Shown here in pieces: positions 50,661 to 60,901 of a stretch of DNA of 64,000 bases (positions are counted from its first letter, which is position 1; every line of letters begins with the position of its first letter). A program made the translations under genes and the position numbers. This DNA is from Macrobrachium rosenbergii (Eukaryota > Arthropoda > Malacostraca > Decapoda > Palaemonidae): positions 56,316,798 to 56,380,797 of the forward strand of contig NC_089755.1 in the NCBI RefSeq assembly GCF_040412425.1, written 5' to 3'. A model generated the notes under the pieces. It made no database searches, was not told the origin of the DNA, and saw only the letters and a list, made by a program, of their open reading frames with translations.

Positions 50661-50990
50661 ATATTGCTATACCTCCTCAACGTATGCAATCAAAGATTTA
50701 GACCTATGTCGTAAATGAGGTGACATGAATATTGGAAAACATCCGCTTATTCACAATGTCTAACGAAATAGGGGCCGCGGGGACGCTGCAAAGAACCTCA
50801 AGTAATGTCCCACCGAGGGCACTAGCCCCCCTACGAGGACCACATACTGATAAATGTCTTTATTTTCCAGGAAGACGAAGTCGTCCTCAGCGACACCAAG
50901 ATCTCCGCTCCAGTCGGCAACCAGAACCTCGGGTTCGAGTCGGACAAACCGAACGGTTACACCGTCGAGAAAGAGAGTTCGAAATTATAA
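43403..50990 (+). CDS. SLC5-family sodium/solute symporter, complete 11-exon coding region
   Basis: Predicted plasma-membrane Na+-coupled transporter of the SLC5A5/6/8/12 subgroup (iodide, multivitamin, monocarboxylates); the substrate cannot be read from sequence. Eleven exons, each bounded by AG/GT, join in phase to 621 residues, close to the 610-640 usual for the subgroup. Visible family motifs: [10 protein letters not shown] after the second membrane segment, [51 protein letters not shown], and the serine-rich [12 protein letters not shown] helix that contributes to the second sodium site in this fold. N487 lies in an NGS sequon in the loop where related carriers are glycosylated. The ATG at 43403 has in-frame stops upstream at 43355 and 43328 and is preceded by CCAAAA. 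The last three residues are SKL. Introns 3, 4 and 10 carry (CT)n tracts close to their donors. No canonical AATAAA was seen in the 1.5 kb downstream; ATTAAA occurs near 51719. Confidence 0.95.
43568..43880 (+). repeat. 153-bp tandem duplication spanning the exon 1/intron 1 boundary
   Basis: The end of exon 1 (ACTTTCCCGGTGGCTATGTC to GCCAG) and the first 120 bases of intron 1 are repeated from 43721. The second copy keeps TTTCCCAGTGGCTATGTCAC, GCCAG and a GTGAGT donor at 43753. It is a 32-base pseudo-exon end inside the intron. Confidence 0.9.
44399..44540 (+). CDS. Symporter exon 2 (residues 66-113)
   Basis: Acceptor CCCCTACAG at 44398, donor GTACGTAG at 44541. Encodes [18 protein letters not shown] and the following membrane segment. 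Ends in phase 0 at EIQ. Confidence 0.95.
44590..44870. repeat. Diverged tandem duplication in symporter intron 2
   Basis: GCCAATCTCGGATGAAAGAT occurs at about 44602 and 44758, followed by similar GGTCTAG..CCAATAG and AAGACAGT.CGC blocks. Confidence 0.75.
45038..45118 (+). CDS. Symporter exon 3 (residues 114-140)
   Basis: An 81-base, phase 0/0 exon with acceptor CCCCACAG and donor GTAAGA. Encodes the conserved [12 protein letters not shown] loop. A (CT)n tract starts six bases after the donor begins. Confidence 0.95.
45125..45182. repeat. (CT)n array at the donor of symporter intron 3
   Basis: Starts immediately after GTAAGA. Confidence 0.95.
45475..45525 (+). repeat. Family A fragment in symporter intron 3
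   Basis: Holds only GTAGTGCCATCATTGCACCT and AGCACTGTAGGCATTA. Confidence 0.6.
45690..46340. repeat. 31-bp minisatellite with higher-order structure in symporter intron 3
   Basis: About 20 units of AATACTCTGACTGCTGCAGA then CAGCATTTATA. In the middle, units with GCTGCAGACAGGATTTATAC or GCAAACAGTATTTATACAG alternate regularly with GCTGTAGACAGCATTTATAA, so pairs were amplified as dimers. Confidence 0.9.
46438..46599 (+). CDS. Symporter exon 4 (residues 141-194)
   Basis: Acceptor TTTTTGTCAG, donor GTAAGG; 162 bases, phase 0/0. Encodes a membrane segment with [13 protein letters not shown] and the conserved [16 protein letters not shown]. Confidence 0.95.
46640..46694. repeat. (CT)n array in symporter intron 4
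   Basis: Starts 40 bases after the donor GTAAGG. Confidence 0.95.
46852..47064 (+). CDS. Symporter exon 5 (residues 195-265)
   Basis: Acceptor CCCCTGCAG, donor GTATAT (weak); 213 bases, phase 0/0. Encodes a membrane segment, a charged extracellular-type loop (about residues 219-243) and [11 protein letters not shown]. Confidence 0.95.
47140..47620. repeat. 32-bp minisatellite in symporter intron 5, about 15 copies
   Basis: Unit CATTTTTACACAGGTGTACC then AAACTTTGGTGT. Each unit contains TTTTTACACAG/GT, which resembles a weak 3' splice site directly followed by GT. Three overlapping open frames across it are incidental. Confidence 0.9.
47731..47993 (+). CDS. Symporter exon 6 (residues 266-352 plus 2 nt)
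   Basis: Acceptor ATTATTTCAG, donor GTGAGA. Encodes [13 protein letters not shown], two membrane segments and the start of the GIFSGALS helix. The AG/C serine codon is split with exon 7. Confidence 0.95.
48508..48691 (+). CDS. Symporter exon 7 (residues 353-414)
   Basis: Acceptor TTCTTGACAG, donor GTGAGT. Encodes [18 protein letters not shown], the most conserved helix of the family and part of the Na2 site, and the next membrane segment. Confidence 0.95.
49020..49106 (+). CDS. Symporter exon 8 (residues 415-443)
   Basis: An 87-base, phase 0/0 exon with acceptor ATCTCCTTCAG and donor GTAAGT. Encodes the conserved [18 protein letters not shown] segment. Confidence 0.95.
49290..49495 (+). CDS. 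Symporter exon 9 (residues 444-511 plus 2 nt)
   Basis: Acceptor CCTCCACAG, donor GTAAGTATC. Contains a membrane segment and the loop with CNFNGS (N487 sequon). The proline codon CC/T is split with exon 10. Confidence 0.94.
50081..50130. repeat. (TA)n array in symporter intron 9
   Basis: Pure TA of about 50 bases, about 85 bases before the acceptor of exon 10. Confidence 0.9.
50217..50427 (+). CDS. Symporter exon 10 (residues 512-582)
   Basis: Acceptor is a long T run ending CGCAAAG; donor GTAAGT runs directly into (CT)n. Encodes the last membrane segment and the start of the cytoplasmic tail ([10 protein letters not shown]). Confidence 0.93.
50431..50658. repeat. Two (CT)n arrays in symporter intron 10
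   Basis: About 72 bases starting inside the donor GTAAGT, and a second array of about 72 bases at 50586-50658. Confidence 0.95.
50768..50835 (-). repeat. Family A fragment in symporter intron 10
   Basis: Reverse-complement block CGGGGACGCTGCAAAGAACC to GAGGGCACTAGCCCCC, ending about 35 bases before the acceptor of the last exon. Confidence 0.65.
50871..50990 (+). CDS. Symporter exon 11 (residues 583-621 and stop)
   Basis: Acceptor TTATTTTCCAG. Encodes a polar cytoplasmic tail ending in ESSKL, then TAA at 50988-50990. A family A repeat fragment lies in the intron just upstream. Confidence 0.92.
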   Translation, partial: EDEVVLSDTKISAPVGNQNLGFESDKPNGYTVEKESSKL

Positions 50991-53027
50991 GATACTCTTC
51001 TTACTTTTTATGGCATTTTAATTTCATTCACTTCTCTCTTTTTTTTATGTAACACGACACAGACAACATTTTTAAAGCCGTTTTAATTTAGAGTATAAAT
51101 GCTTTAGGACGTTTCCATGTAGCGTAACACTTTCCTGTCAGGCTGTGGGAGTTCCTATGTACTTCATTTTAATGCATTTTCCGTTTCAGTGTTATATTTA
51201 GATTCCTTGATATAACTTCCATTATCGTCATTGTACAGAAGAATTATTTTGTGTTTGGCATTTTGGATACAATGCTGTAGTAGTTCCTGTCTTTTTTTTT
51301 TTTTTTATTATATGCTTTAATCTGACAACGATTTGTGCTCCAAATATCTAAATCTGACCTCCGAGAGAATTGAAATTGAGCTCCGGACATAAAAAAAATT
51401 GGCTTCTAATCATTATAAAAGACTTGTAATATAAAATTTACAAACTCGCGTCCGTATATCGTTGATACTTACCGCAGTTCCGAAGGGAATGTCTTAATTG
51501 AGGCGAAAGGAGTGGAATTATTGACCTGTGATAGGCCTAGACCTAATCAGTGCTCACTAGTGACAAAATCTCCTAAGCTTGACCGCGGAAGGACGATTTT
51601 TTTTTTTTTTTAGTTTAAATCAATCAAATAAGAACAAACTCATTCGTGCGGGTTTTAGATTTATCCACGAGGGTATCTGTGATAGACTCCAATACCTGTT
51701 CTCTTGCCAGAAAGGTGAATTAAATAGCTCTTAAGGACACTGTACATTTTCCTTAATCTCTTCTGGGTTGATTCGAAACCAGTTCTGGTTGGGAGGGGGG
51801 TTGTTTTCAGGTGCGTGAGAAGATGTTATCGAAAATAACTTATTTATTTAGCTACAAAATCTACAAAAATGTTTATCTGCTTTGATATATTTATGTATTT
51901 ACACGAAGACATATTGATGCTGACATTCCGATGGTATTACATGTGAAATACTGTATACAGATTTTATTCAAATAGTACTCGTTTTTTATTTTCCCTGATT
52001 CTTGGACCTTAAAAACCCGTTGTGCGAAGCGAACTTCTGATAAATTACTCGAAGTTCGCCTCCCCTGTAACTTCAAGATGGCAATTCTCTACTTTCCTCT
52101 GCATTTTACTGATTATCTAACTTACTTTTCACTTTAAACCGGAAATCCAGCAACATAGGCCTACTTTTCACCCTGTGACCAAACTTGGATTCCAAGACAA
52201 CAATGCTCGTCTTGTCCTCCTAAGGATTAAAGTAAAAAGGAAAAAAAAATTAAACGTAGGCAAAAGCAGAAAGAGAGAGGACACTTCATCACCTGGCTCT
52301 AAAAAGGAGATTGTGATCAAATATGTTGTATCACCGAAATCTCAAAAACGGTCTAAAAGATCTCTTCTAATATTGTTTACATTTGACTCTAATGGACTGA
52401 AAAATTAAACACTAATATTACTATGGTTAGCTAATATTTATATACAATTTCGTACACGCTAGAATATTCCTGACGGCTAGCAATGGTTGTTGAAGCTCAT
52501 TAAAAAGGTATTCAGTCAATTTGTGGCTGATTACCCACAATTCACCTGTCGAGTGTCAACAAACCCTCAGTACGTCTTCGGACATTGTATTGAGTGGGTG
52601 GATTGATGTCAACTGCTGACTTATGGTGCTGTGGCTATTGTTCTCTTCAGTAAGTATTTTGCTGATTAGTTATTTCCTTGAATTTTGACTGCATATGAAT
52701 GGCTCTTGAACTGATAACCATTCTGTTGTAGTTATGACCATACATTGTACAGATGATGTCAGCTAAATAGTGTATGGTTGGCTTAATTATATATATACAT
52801 ATATAATGTTGGGGCACAGTTTGCCTCCTATGCAATCATGGCTGAATATCAGTGTAAATTCGGCTCTATAATAATTTTGTGGCACAAATTCACGATTTTA
52901 AATGTAGCGTTCTCTTTGTGTTGTCGTCGCTTGCTATTTTTATTTTATTTTCCATTATTCTCGTTCACTGGTACTTGCTTTTAATTCTTATATCATCCTA
53001 CAGTATTATTTGTTGTACAATTTGATG
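50991..53027. other. Symporter 3' flank, probable 3' UTR in its first part
   Basis: AT-rich with T-runs and no microsatellite arrays. ATTAAA occurs near 51719, 52226, 52248 and 52402; I did not see AATAAA. The open frame at 52175-52408 is lysine-rich with no known domain. Confidence 0.4.
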
Positions 53028-53280
53028 TCATTGAGCGCTGAAAGAGAAATTGGGAGTAAAAGGTTTGAAAGGTGTAACAGGAGGAAAATCTCGCAGTTGC
53101 ACTATGCAACAGTTGTTAGGGGAGGGTTGAAAGCAAGATGGAAGAAATGGACCATGGACGGAGGTGCAATTAAAGGAATGAAAGGTGTTGCAGCCAGGGG
53201 CCGAAGGAACGCCGCAAAGAACATTAAATCTACAGTGCACTGCGTGAGGTTCCCTGACGGGGATAGCGCCCTACAGGGGA
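53028..53280 (-). repeat. Family A dispersed repeat, reverse orientation
   Basis: Runs from CATTGAGCGCTGAAAGAGAA to CAGTGCACTGCGTGAGG. An open reading frame across it is incidental. Confidence 0.8.
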
Positions 53281-53924
53281 TTTTATTTTATTTTGATTCT
53301 ATAGTGTTTTTTTTGGGGGGTGGGCGTTAGTTTTGGGCTTCCTTTGACAGACGAAAAAAACTGCATTGTGGTTATTAAGATTAATTTGGCAGTTATATGA
53401 TTTTTTGGTCAATTCCATGACCTTCCATATGTGATAGTATTTCATACGGTTTTGAGTCTAATGCTATATATTTCGATTTGATTTCCTTCAACTGATCAGT
53501 TCCAATAATGTTTTTTCTTGTATTTATGCTTAGTTCGATCACTCATTTGTTTATTTTGATTTTTTTACCTTTCGGGCTATGGCTTTGTAGATTTTTTTTT
53601 TCTAGATAATAAAGCCTTTTCTTTTTAAGGACATTCCAGTTCTGTCATGAAGTAATTTTTAAATCTGCGTTGCGTAAAAGATGTGCGCATTCCTTAGAAC
53701 TTGCAAGGTGATTCTGACCACAGTTTGTGCACATAGATTTACTAATTCCTCTTTGATGCGTGATCAGAAAGTTGAAGATATGAAAATAGCGTAAGGACAC
53801 CAATAGGAAAGCCCAGCAAATCATGGAGAAAGGGCACGGAAGCAGACCTAGGCCTGGTGGGAGTTCATATTTAATCCCATACAGTATATGCCTATGATGA
53901 AAATTTTTTATATTTAATAATTTA

Positions 53925-54114
53925 CATCTTTATCAGATTTATTTTTTTCTTTTCTAATAACTAATCTCTTCTTTCTGTATTTCCTATGACCTTCTGTTAG
54001 TCCTTTTAAATGAACACTAATATCCTTTGGAAGGTTGAATTTCAAGCCAATGGCCTCTTTGGTGGGCTTGTTTCATATGAACAAGGTTCATGTTCTGAAT
54101 AATAATAATAATAA
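53925..54114 (+). mobile_element. Family B copy 8 with short (AAT)n tail
   Basis: Contains CTCTTCTTTCTGTATTTCCT, the core, and a short (AAT) tail. Lies in the repeat-poor region between the two genes. Confidence 0.7.
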
Positions 54115-54465
54115 TTGCCTTATCTTGTAATACCATTTCAGCTATGTTGTGGCTCGCTCACAAATAACATTCTCTTGTATCAGTTTGAGCAGTCATTACT
54201 TTTTTCTTGTAGGCAGGAATGCTTTCTATTTTATAGCCACATTTATGTGGGATACAATCTTCACATTTGCCTTGGCAAACACTCAGGAGACTAGTTAGAT
54301 TACAGCTATGGCTGGCTGGGGTATATTGAACAGTATGCTATTTCGCAGAAGACTAGTAAACAAGCATACTTTACTTTACCCATGTTTACTAAATCATACA
54401 CTTTACTATTGTGTCTTGGTTCTTCATAATCTTTTTTTTTTCCATAGTTTCAAGATACAGTGATC

Positions 54466-54677
54466 TCCTGCCGGCTAATGAAGAATTAGAGGAATTTATT
54501 TCTGGTGACAGAAATTCATTTCTCGCTATAATGTGGTTCGGATTCCACAATAAGCTGTAGGTCCCGTTGCTAAGTAACCAATTGGTTCTTTGCCACGTAA
54601 AATGTCTAATCCTTCGGGCCAGCCCTAGGAGAGCTGTTAATCAGCTCAGTGGTCTGGTAAAGCTAAGGTATACTTAT
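54466..54677 (+). mobile_element. tRNA-derived SINE, 5'-truncated copy
   Basis: Same body as the SINE at 39731-40001 in the opposite window orientation (GCCGGCTAATGAAGAATTAG through AGCTAAGGTATACTTA). The tRNA-like head is missing, as in typical 5' truncation. Confidence 0.7.
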
Positions 54678-57344
54678 GACACAGTGAAGAAGCAATCCCA
54701 ATGGAATTCAATAATAAAAGGGTGGATTCATCACAATAAAAAACCCACTGACATTTCTGCTTTTATTTTATGGTGTGGAATTCACATATAAACAAAGAAA
54801 AAAGCTAAGTAGAGTATCATTAATTTCTTGTATTACACACGAGACTCAACCTGCCCCTGTCCAAAGATGAAAAGTTGACTAAAAGTTATTGCACAGAGAG
54901 ATATATAAATGTACCTAAAAAGAATACTGCATATAGGAGTGAATACCTCGCACCTGCTTTCAAATGAGTTCATAAACAGAGATGCGAGATGCGCTCAAAC
55001 TCAGTCACCCACTTGATCACAAGGCAAAAGGGATTGGAGAGATTTGCACATGCAGATGAAGCCACTGTTTTATATAGTCTAAAAACTGAATGTCTAAAAT
55101 TATCTCTGCAAGTTGCATATGTTACCATTTTATGCCGCCGGAGGACTTCTTTAAGCTTGCCACATAATCACTTTTGAATACTGGTGCATCTATACCACAT
55201 GCATACAAGCATGGCAGTTAGTGAAAAGGTACTCTTTGCGGTAGGAGACTTCGCGAAGTCGAAGCTTAAAAAATACTAATGGGTATCTTACAAACTAATA
55301 TTCTTCTCTCTTATATCAATGATATACTCAAAATGTGACCTAAAAAATCATGAGTGGTGCCACTGACAACCATCATTATCCTAATTTCTCTATTTGCACA
55401 CTAAAGCACTGCTTTCTAATGCTGCTACATTTTTGACTATGGGAAGAAAATATGTATAGCATTCACATGAGACTACTGCAAAATGCTAAATAACACAAAA
55501 CAGATATCTGGATAATCTCATTCTGAAACCTTCAAGAAAAGATAACAGTACTGTCTACCAAATCATCACCAGTCACTAGGAAACAGAAATTCCTACCAAG
55601 AATTAACAGAATGAAGTTCTGCTCTAATTTAGTTTACGTAACTAATTTCCGAGTGGGTTTTCTCCACATCTGTCTAAATTTACTACTCTGTGAAGTCACA
55701 TGATTCCTGACTAGAAATAAGCAGATGACAGCCTTTATACCTATTTCCACATAATACTGCATCATAAGTAAAGTGACTTCGTACGTAATTACAGTTTTCA
55801 AACAAGCTAAGACCTGACACACAAAACTCTTAGTAAACCAGAAACCACATCAAATTAACTCAACCTCTTCTGAGACTCGGAAAAATAAAATAGAGATTCA
55901 CTAGGATTTTATGGTGGCAAATACTAACACAAGATTGTGCTGTTACAATGCTTTCTATTGGTAATGACACAATCCTTAACAACTAGCCTGGAAAAAAGCT
56001 ACAAAATTCAAATTGCTGCGGTGACCTGAAAATCTTTTAAAAACACGTTCCAATAATATGTTAAGTGTTGTGACCTTGATCCTTCAAATACAAATATAAT
56101 AACAAACCCATCATTTATCTACAACATTAATATAACAGAGAAGCATCAATGCAGAAGTGCCACTTTTGAGTGAAGCAAGAGGCATATCTCACACACTTCT
56201 ATCAACCACACGCACAAGTTTCGACATTTGTTATGCTTGAAAGTTAAACAATATTTCAATAAGAGAATGTTCAAGTCAGTTGCCAAATAATCAACACTGA
56301 AAACTAATACCAATACTTGGTGTGCAAAACACAAAAAGTACAGCGAAGTAAATATATATATGTATACAAAGACATACATATAAATACATACTTGGCTGGA
56401 ACAGAGTACGGAAACGAAGTATACTGTCCTTGACAAAATGAAAGCAACAATTGTGATAAATATCCCTATAAAGGATACAATAAAAGAGTACAAAGGCCTT
56501 GTAAAAGTGTTGGAAAATATTGAAACAACTGGTTCTCAAAGAAATGTATAACTAAAGTCCCTGGGAAGATATATTGTCATGAGGAGATCTGAGGTTTAAG
56601 TTGTACTACTAGAATGGAAATTACTGGAAAGTAGCATGGAAAGACGTCCCACTTTTTCCACCACTGTTTAACATCACACACATTTCAACGAATGCGTAAC
56701 GGTGATTTTCTAGCTTACATTGTAGGCTATTATTTGCTTTGCAAAAAGCTGTTCTTCAACAAGAACAATTGCGGAAAATTGCATCCAGCGCCTGAAATTC
56801 ACGAAAGTCCTTCAAACCGAGGAAATTGTATAACTGTCACTTCGAACGAGCTCGGTTAGATCTTACATGTTCCCACGTCTGAAATCTTACTTGAATTCTA
56901 TTTCAATATGAAATGCCTTTTGCACAGTTCCTCACCTTTTTCTTGACTAACATTTTTAACAAAAGATAAGGAGAGAGGGATGCAAGCTAGGGTGTCAAGG
57001 ATATATACAGTGTATTCGATACAAACTTGCTAAACGCCAATATCACAGTACTGCACTACGCAATGACTACTTGTACATGATCATTTACAGTGCACATACT
57101 GTATGAAATTAAATTTCTGTGAAAACTAGTTTCTTACACAACCTCAACAGTTTCTTGTTCGTACATCCTGATATCAAACTCACCGCACACAGCTCATTGG
57201 ACTAAACTGCAGTTGTCTAAAGAAAAACAATAATGAATGTTACATGTCTAGCATCATCCACTTACGAATGTTAAAAAGATCACACTGTTACGGCAACAGA
57301 CTGTCAATATGGATGATGGTATGGCCCAAAAAGAGTGAAAAGAT

Positions 57345-57656
57345 AAGAGTAAATTTTGAGAGAGGAGGGAATATTCATGACTCGCAGGGTTCAAAGGTTG
57401 TTCATGCGAGCATTGGTGAACCATATCCTAGTGGCCAAACAAATACACAGACGACAAGAGACCACCCTACAACCTGGAGGAACCAGGCAGTGGCTGCTGA
57501 GGACACTCATCAGGAAGACCTATGGGTTCCCCTAAACCCAATCCCCAACTTACTGGGACGGTAAGGTCATGTTTGCCTGTCCTGAAAGGGATTTGAACTT
57601 GGGACCACTACGTTGTCAAGTCCACGCAAAACCAACTGAACTACCGTGAACCTTTG
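57345..57656 (-). mobile_element. Possible second tRNA-derived SINE
   Basis: On the - strand from 57656 a tRNA-like stretch has a box A (TAGTTCAGTTGG) and a box B-like AAGTTCAAATCC, followed by about 240 bases of unrelated body. The acceptor ends do not pair, so it is not a functional tRNA. No second copy in the window to confirm it. Confidence 0.4.
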
Positions 57657-58155
57657 TGAAATTCCAGGGCAACTTATCTTGTTTCTAAAATGAAAGAAAA
57701 CTCAATGCACTATACCACGTATCACAAGAATGTTTATTATCACTTTGATAAAGCTAATTTGGTTATACAATAAAAGGAGAAGCAAGCAAAGAAAGTGTCC
57801 CAGTGCAACAAAAAACTAAAATAGTTATATAACACTTCTACACTTTGTCTCATTGTAAATGTCTTCACCAAAGATCTGCAGTTTACATAAGACAACTTTT
57901 AATCTTCAACAAAACCTTTCGATGAACTTTTACCATGAAACATTCTTTCTACAAAAGATTCAGCATTGCAAGCTTTGATAACAGCAAAGCCATAAAAACT
58001 GAATAAATAAATTATTTAATACATAAGTTTTAAAATGAAACATGTTTTTATTCAAACACAACATCAGCTAATTGACAGGATGAATGCATTTCATCCAACT
58101 GTAATAAGGCATCTACACAAACTGAATTATAATTGTATACATCAGTAATCAGAAC

Positions 58156-58157
<2 letters not shown>

Positions 58158-58248
<91 letters not shown>
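58158..58248. repeat. (GA)n array
   Basis: About 90 bases of pure GA. It is the only long microsatellite between 51 and 64 kb. Confidence 0.95.
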
Positions 58249-58251
<3 letters not shown>

Positions 58252-60553
58252 TAGAACTCAAAGGAAGGCTAATAGTAATCTCACTCAAGACATCAAGCAC
58301 CCATACAAATGCTGGACATACTCGATAAACCACAGAGTTGTCCAGAGTTGTAGTACAAGCCAACAGTAACTCGTGTAATAAAGCTGATGTAAAAAATAAA
58401 ATACAGTATCACATATACAGCGCAATGTACTGTAACTGATACGACTTCACATTAGTGCGGCACGCAACAACATACCACAATATAATATATGGACTCTCAC
58501 AAAGCACCAACTTAAGATACATGTCTCTGACACCCCAATTGTGCAGTATACTTAAAAACCTTATTTAAAGTCTTGAGAAAATATAATAGATGAATTATAT
58601 CACTTAACATGAAACCATTTACATGAAAAATATATTTTCTGATAGTTGAAATAAAATACCACACACAAGAACTACTTCACACACATAAAAATTTCATAAC
58701 ATTGCCGTAATTAATGCTGACAGAAAATATGTCCATCCACAAAAATGTATCCTGTATTAATGAACACACGGTTTTAACTTTTGATATTTACGAGATTCTT
58801 TTGTTGTAGCATAAGATACCTTGTAAGATGGCTTTGAAGGGAAATGTCTGGTTAAGTGAACATGAAATGCAAAATATGTAACATCTCATTTCATGGGGTA
58901 AGGGAGATTACACTGAAGAACCGAGATAATATCACAAACTTCCTTTGAATAAAATGAACAAAATGACCTAGGCAGCCACAAATCTCTGCTAAAAATGAAA
59001 CAAAACTATTTTTAAAACGGCACCCTTAATTACGTAAAAGCATGAATTTCCCTATCAGAAGTCAAGAATTAAAACAACCTAAGAGGTTGCACTCACGCTC
59101 ACTCAAAGAACGTAAGCGTTACATTGGCAAGGGTTTGTCGTGACCAACTTACTTTTTAAAGGGTATCCTCGACTACACAAAGGCAGGAATAGTTTTGTTA
59201 ATTCATTAGGAGTTCCGTGAAAATGACACTAGCTATTCCAGCACTAAGGAAAGAATGAGGGAAGGGAGGTGAGGGCATATCTCATCTGTTCCCTGTCCTG
59301 CAGGGACTATAAAAAAAAAACCACTGGGGGAAAAAAAAAAAAAAGGAAATTGGAAGTTTACTTCAATTGCACCTGAGATTAATAAATAATTATAATCGGC
59401 ACAAAAACTGAAAGGACTAACGAACTACGTAGAATGCTATGGTGAATAAGCTGTGAGACTGTAAGGATCAAGCATTCTTTACAAATTTTTTTCCTTATCT
59501 ATAACACACGTACCATACAGTACTTCTCTTTCAAAAGGAAAAAATGCCATAGCTTCAGGCAGTCCTATTAAAAACCATTTCCTTTCCATCGTCGTCACCT
59601 TCAACTTCTTATCACTGACCATATTCCTAAGAAATAACAGTATATTTTAAGGGCACTTGATTCGTTTAAAGGACAAAATAAACAATATGATACTATGTGC
59701 ATAACAACTTACTGCCCACACCACAACACAGTGGTAACTGTCCATCTCAAGATTCTGTAAAATCATCTGACCCTTTCACAAAGGTGTGAACGTTACCCTA
59801 AGTCAATCTCAAAACCTTCATGGCATATGTTAAGGTGTAGATGACATAATAGCAATACACAGAATAAGCTGTAGATTTTTCCAATATTTTGTGCTTCAGC
59901 AAGTAATCATAAACGGTGTACTTTTTGTTCCATCAAAAATAAACACTTTGATAAGAAGCAAAGAATCCCAAAGGCCCTATAAGCATTATACCACTTTAAT
60001 TCAAAGAGTGTATACGGTCTAATTACATGGCTTCCTCAAAGAAAGTGCTGTGAACATAGCATTGGCTACATGACTGCAAAATTACTACTTCAGCACACTA
60101 TGCTCCTCCTAATTTACGTCCTACGCGGTAAACACTACGATTTCAACTTTGTCACGCCGTCGCCCATCATTTCCTGTCGTTTGTGCACTAAGGCAACGAC
60201 AGCAAAACTTCTGAGCAGTCTTACCTTTATATTAGTAGCAGCGGCAGCAAGCGGCTAAGTAACCCGTCTATTGAAAGTTAACGAATGTGGTCCACTGCTT
60301 GGGTGTGGGTGCTCGTTCGTGTCATCAGATCAATAACGATTCACTATGAGTATTCAGAGGGATGCCATTTCATCCGTTACCAGATCACTGTGAGTATTCA
60401 GTAGTCAGATCATACAGATACCGTACCGTAGCAGTCATTGCAGCAAGCAAAGAACAAGTGCACTGTTGCAAGAAACTGCTGCTTCCCATTGCTCGCCAAG
60501 TAAAATCAATCAACACTTGAGCCCCCGCTTCAGGAGTTTGGGACCAAAGGAGT

Positions 60554-60559
60554 TTTATT
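60554..60559 (-). terminator. Candidate poly(A) signal AATAAA for the phosphodiesterase
   Basis: First AATAAA on the - strand after the stop codon, about 195 bases downstream. It would give a short 3' UTR. Other copies occur further downstream, so use is unproven. Confidence 0.35.
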
Positions 60560-60754
60560 ATTAGCTTTTGTGTTTGCCTAATGCCTATGATAATTGCATA
60601 ATGAGGCAAGTTGCAAAGGAAATAAATAAAAATAATAGAGCCATGCAGTTCACCGCTAGTCAAGCTAACTACATGGTGATGAGACTCTAAATGTATGTAG
60701 GTAGAAGAATCCTTCCCTTGCCAGCTGCCAAATACAGCGTGGCAATAACTAAGT

Positions 60755-60901
60755 TTAGCTCAGTTTACGGTCTTGAGTGTACTGTGGGTTTTGTTCTAAA
60801 AATGCCTTCAGCTTGGTCGGGTAGTCTGTCATCACGCCAGTGGCTCCAGAGTCGAAGGCGAGACGGAAATCATCTTCGGTATTCATGACCCATAGGTAAG
60901 T
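60755..60901 (-). CDS. GDPD1: Phosphodiesterase terminal exon (fragment residues 216-263 and stop)
   Basis: Acceptor CTTTTTCCACAG. Encodes TYLWVMNTEDDF and GATGVMTDYPTKL, then a short tail ending RKLS and TAA. The motif order and position are as in the family. Confidence 0.94.
   Translation of the reverse strand, partial: TYLWVMNTEDDFRLAFDSGATGVMTDYPTKLKAFLEQNPQYTQDRKLS

Larger units (their letters stand above)
54678..60553. other. Repeat-poor interval between the convergent genes
   Basis: AT-rich, mostly unique-looking, with one (GA)n and one possible SINE. Several AATAAA and TTTATT occur, so it could hold alternative 3' UTR of the phosphodiesterase or a non-coding transcript. No coding exon recognised. 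Confidence 0.4.

Noticed and set aside
52175..52408. Lysine-rich 77-residue open frame downstream of the symporter
   Set aside because: Short, low complexity, no recognisable domain, and it lies in the probable 3' UTR or flank.
53010..53330. 106-residue open frame on the + strand
   Set aside because: It is a translation of a reverse-oriented family A repeat; similar frames occur over other copies.
57244..57564. 106-residue open frame on the + strand
   Set aside because: It runs antisense through a probable SINE body and has no known domain.
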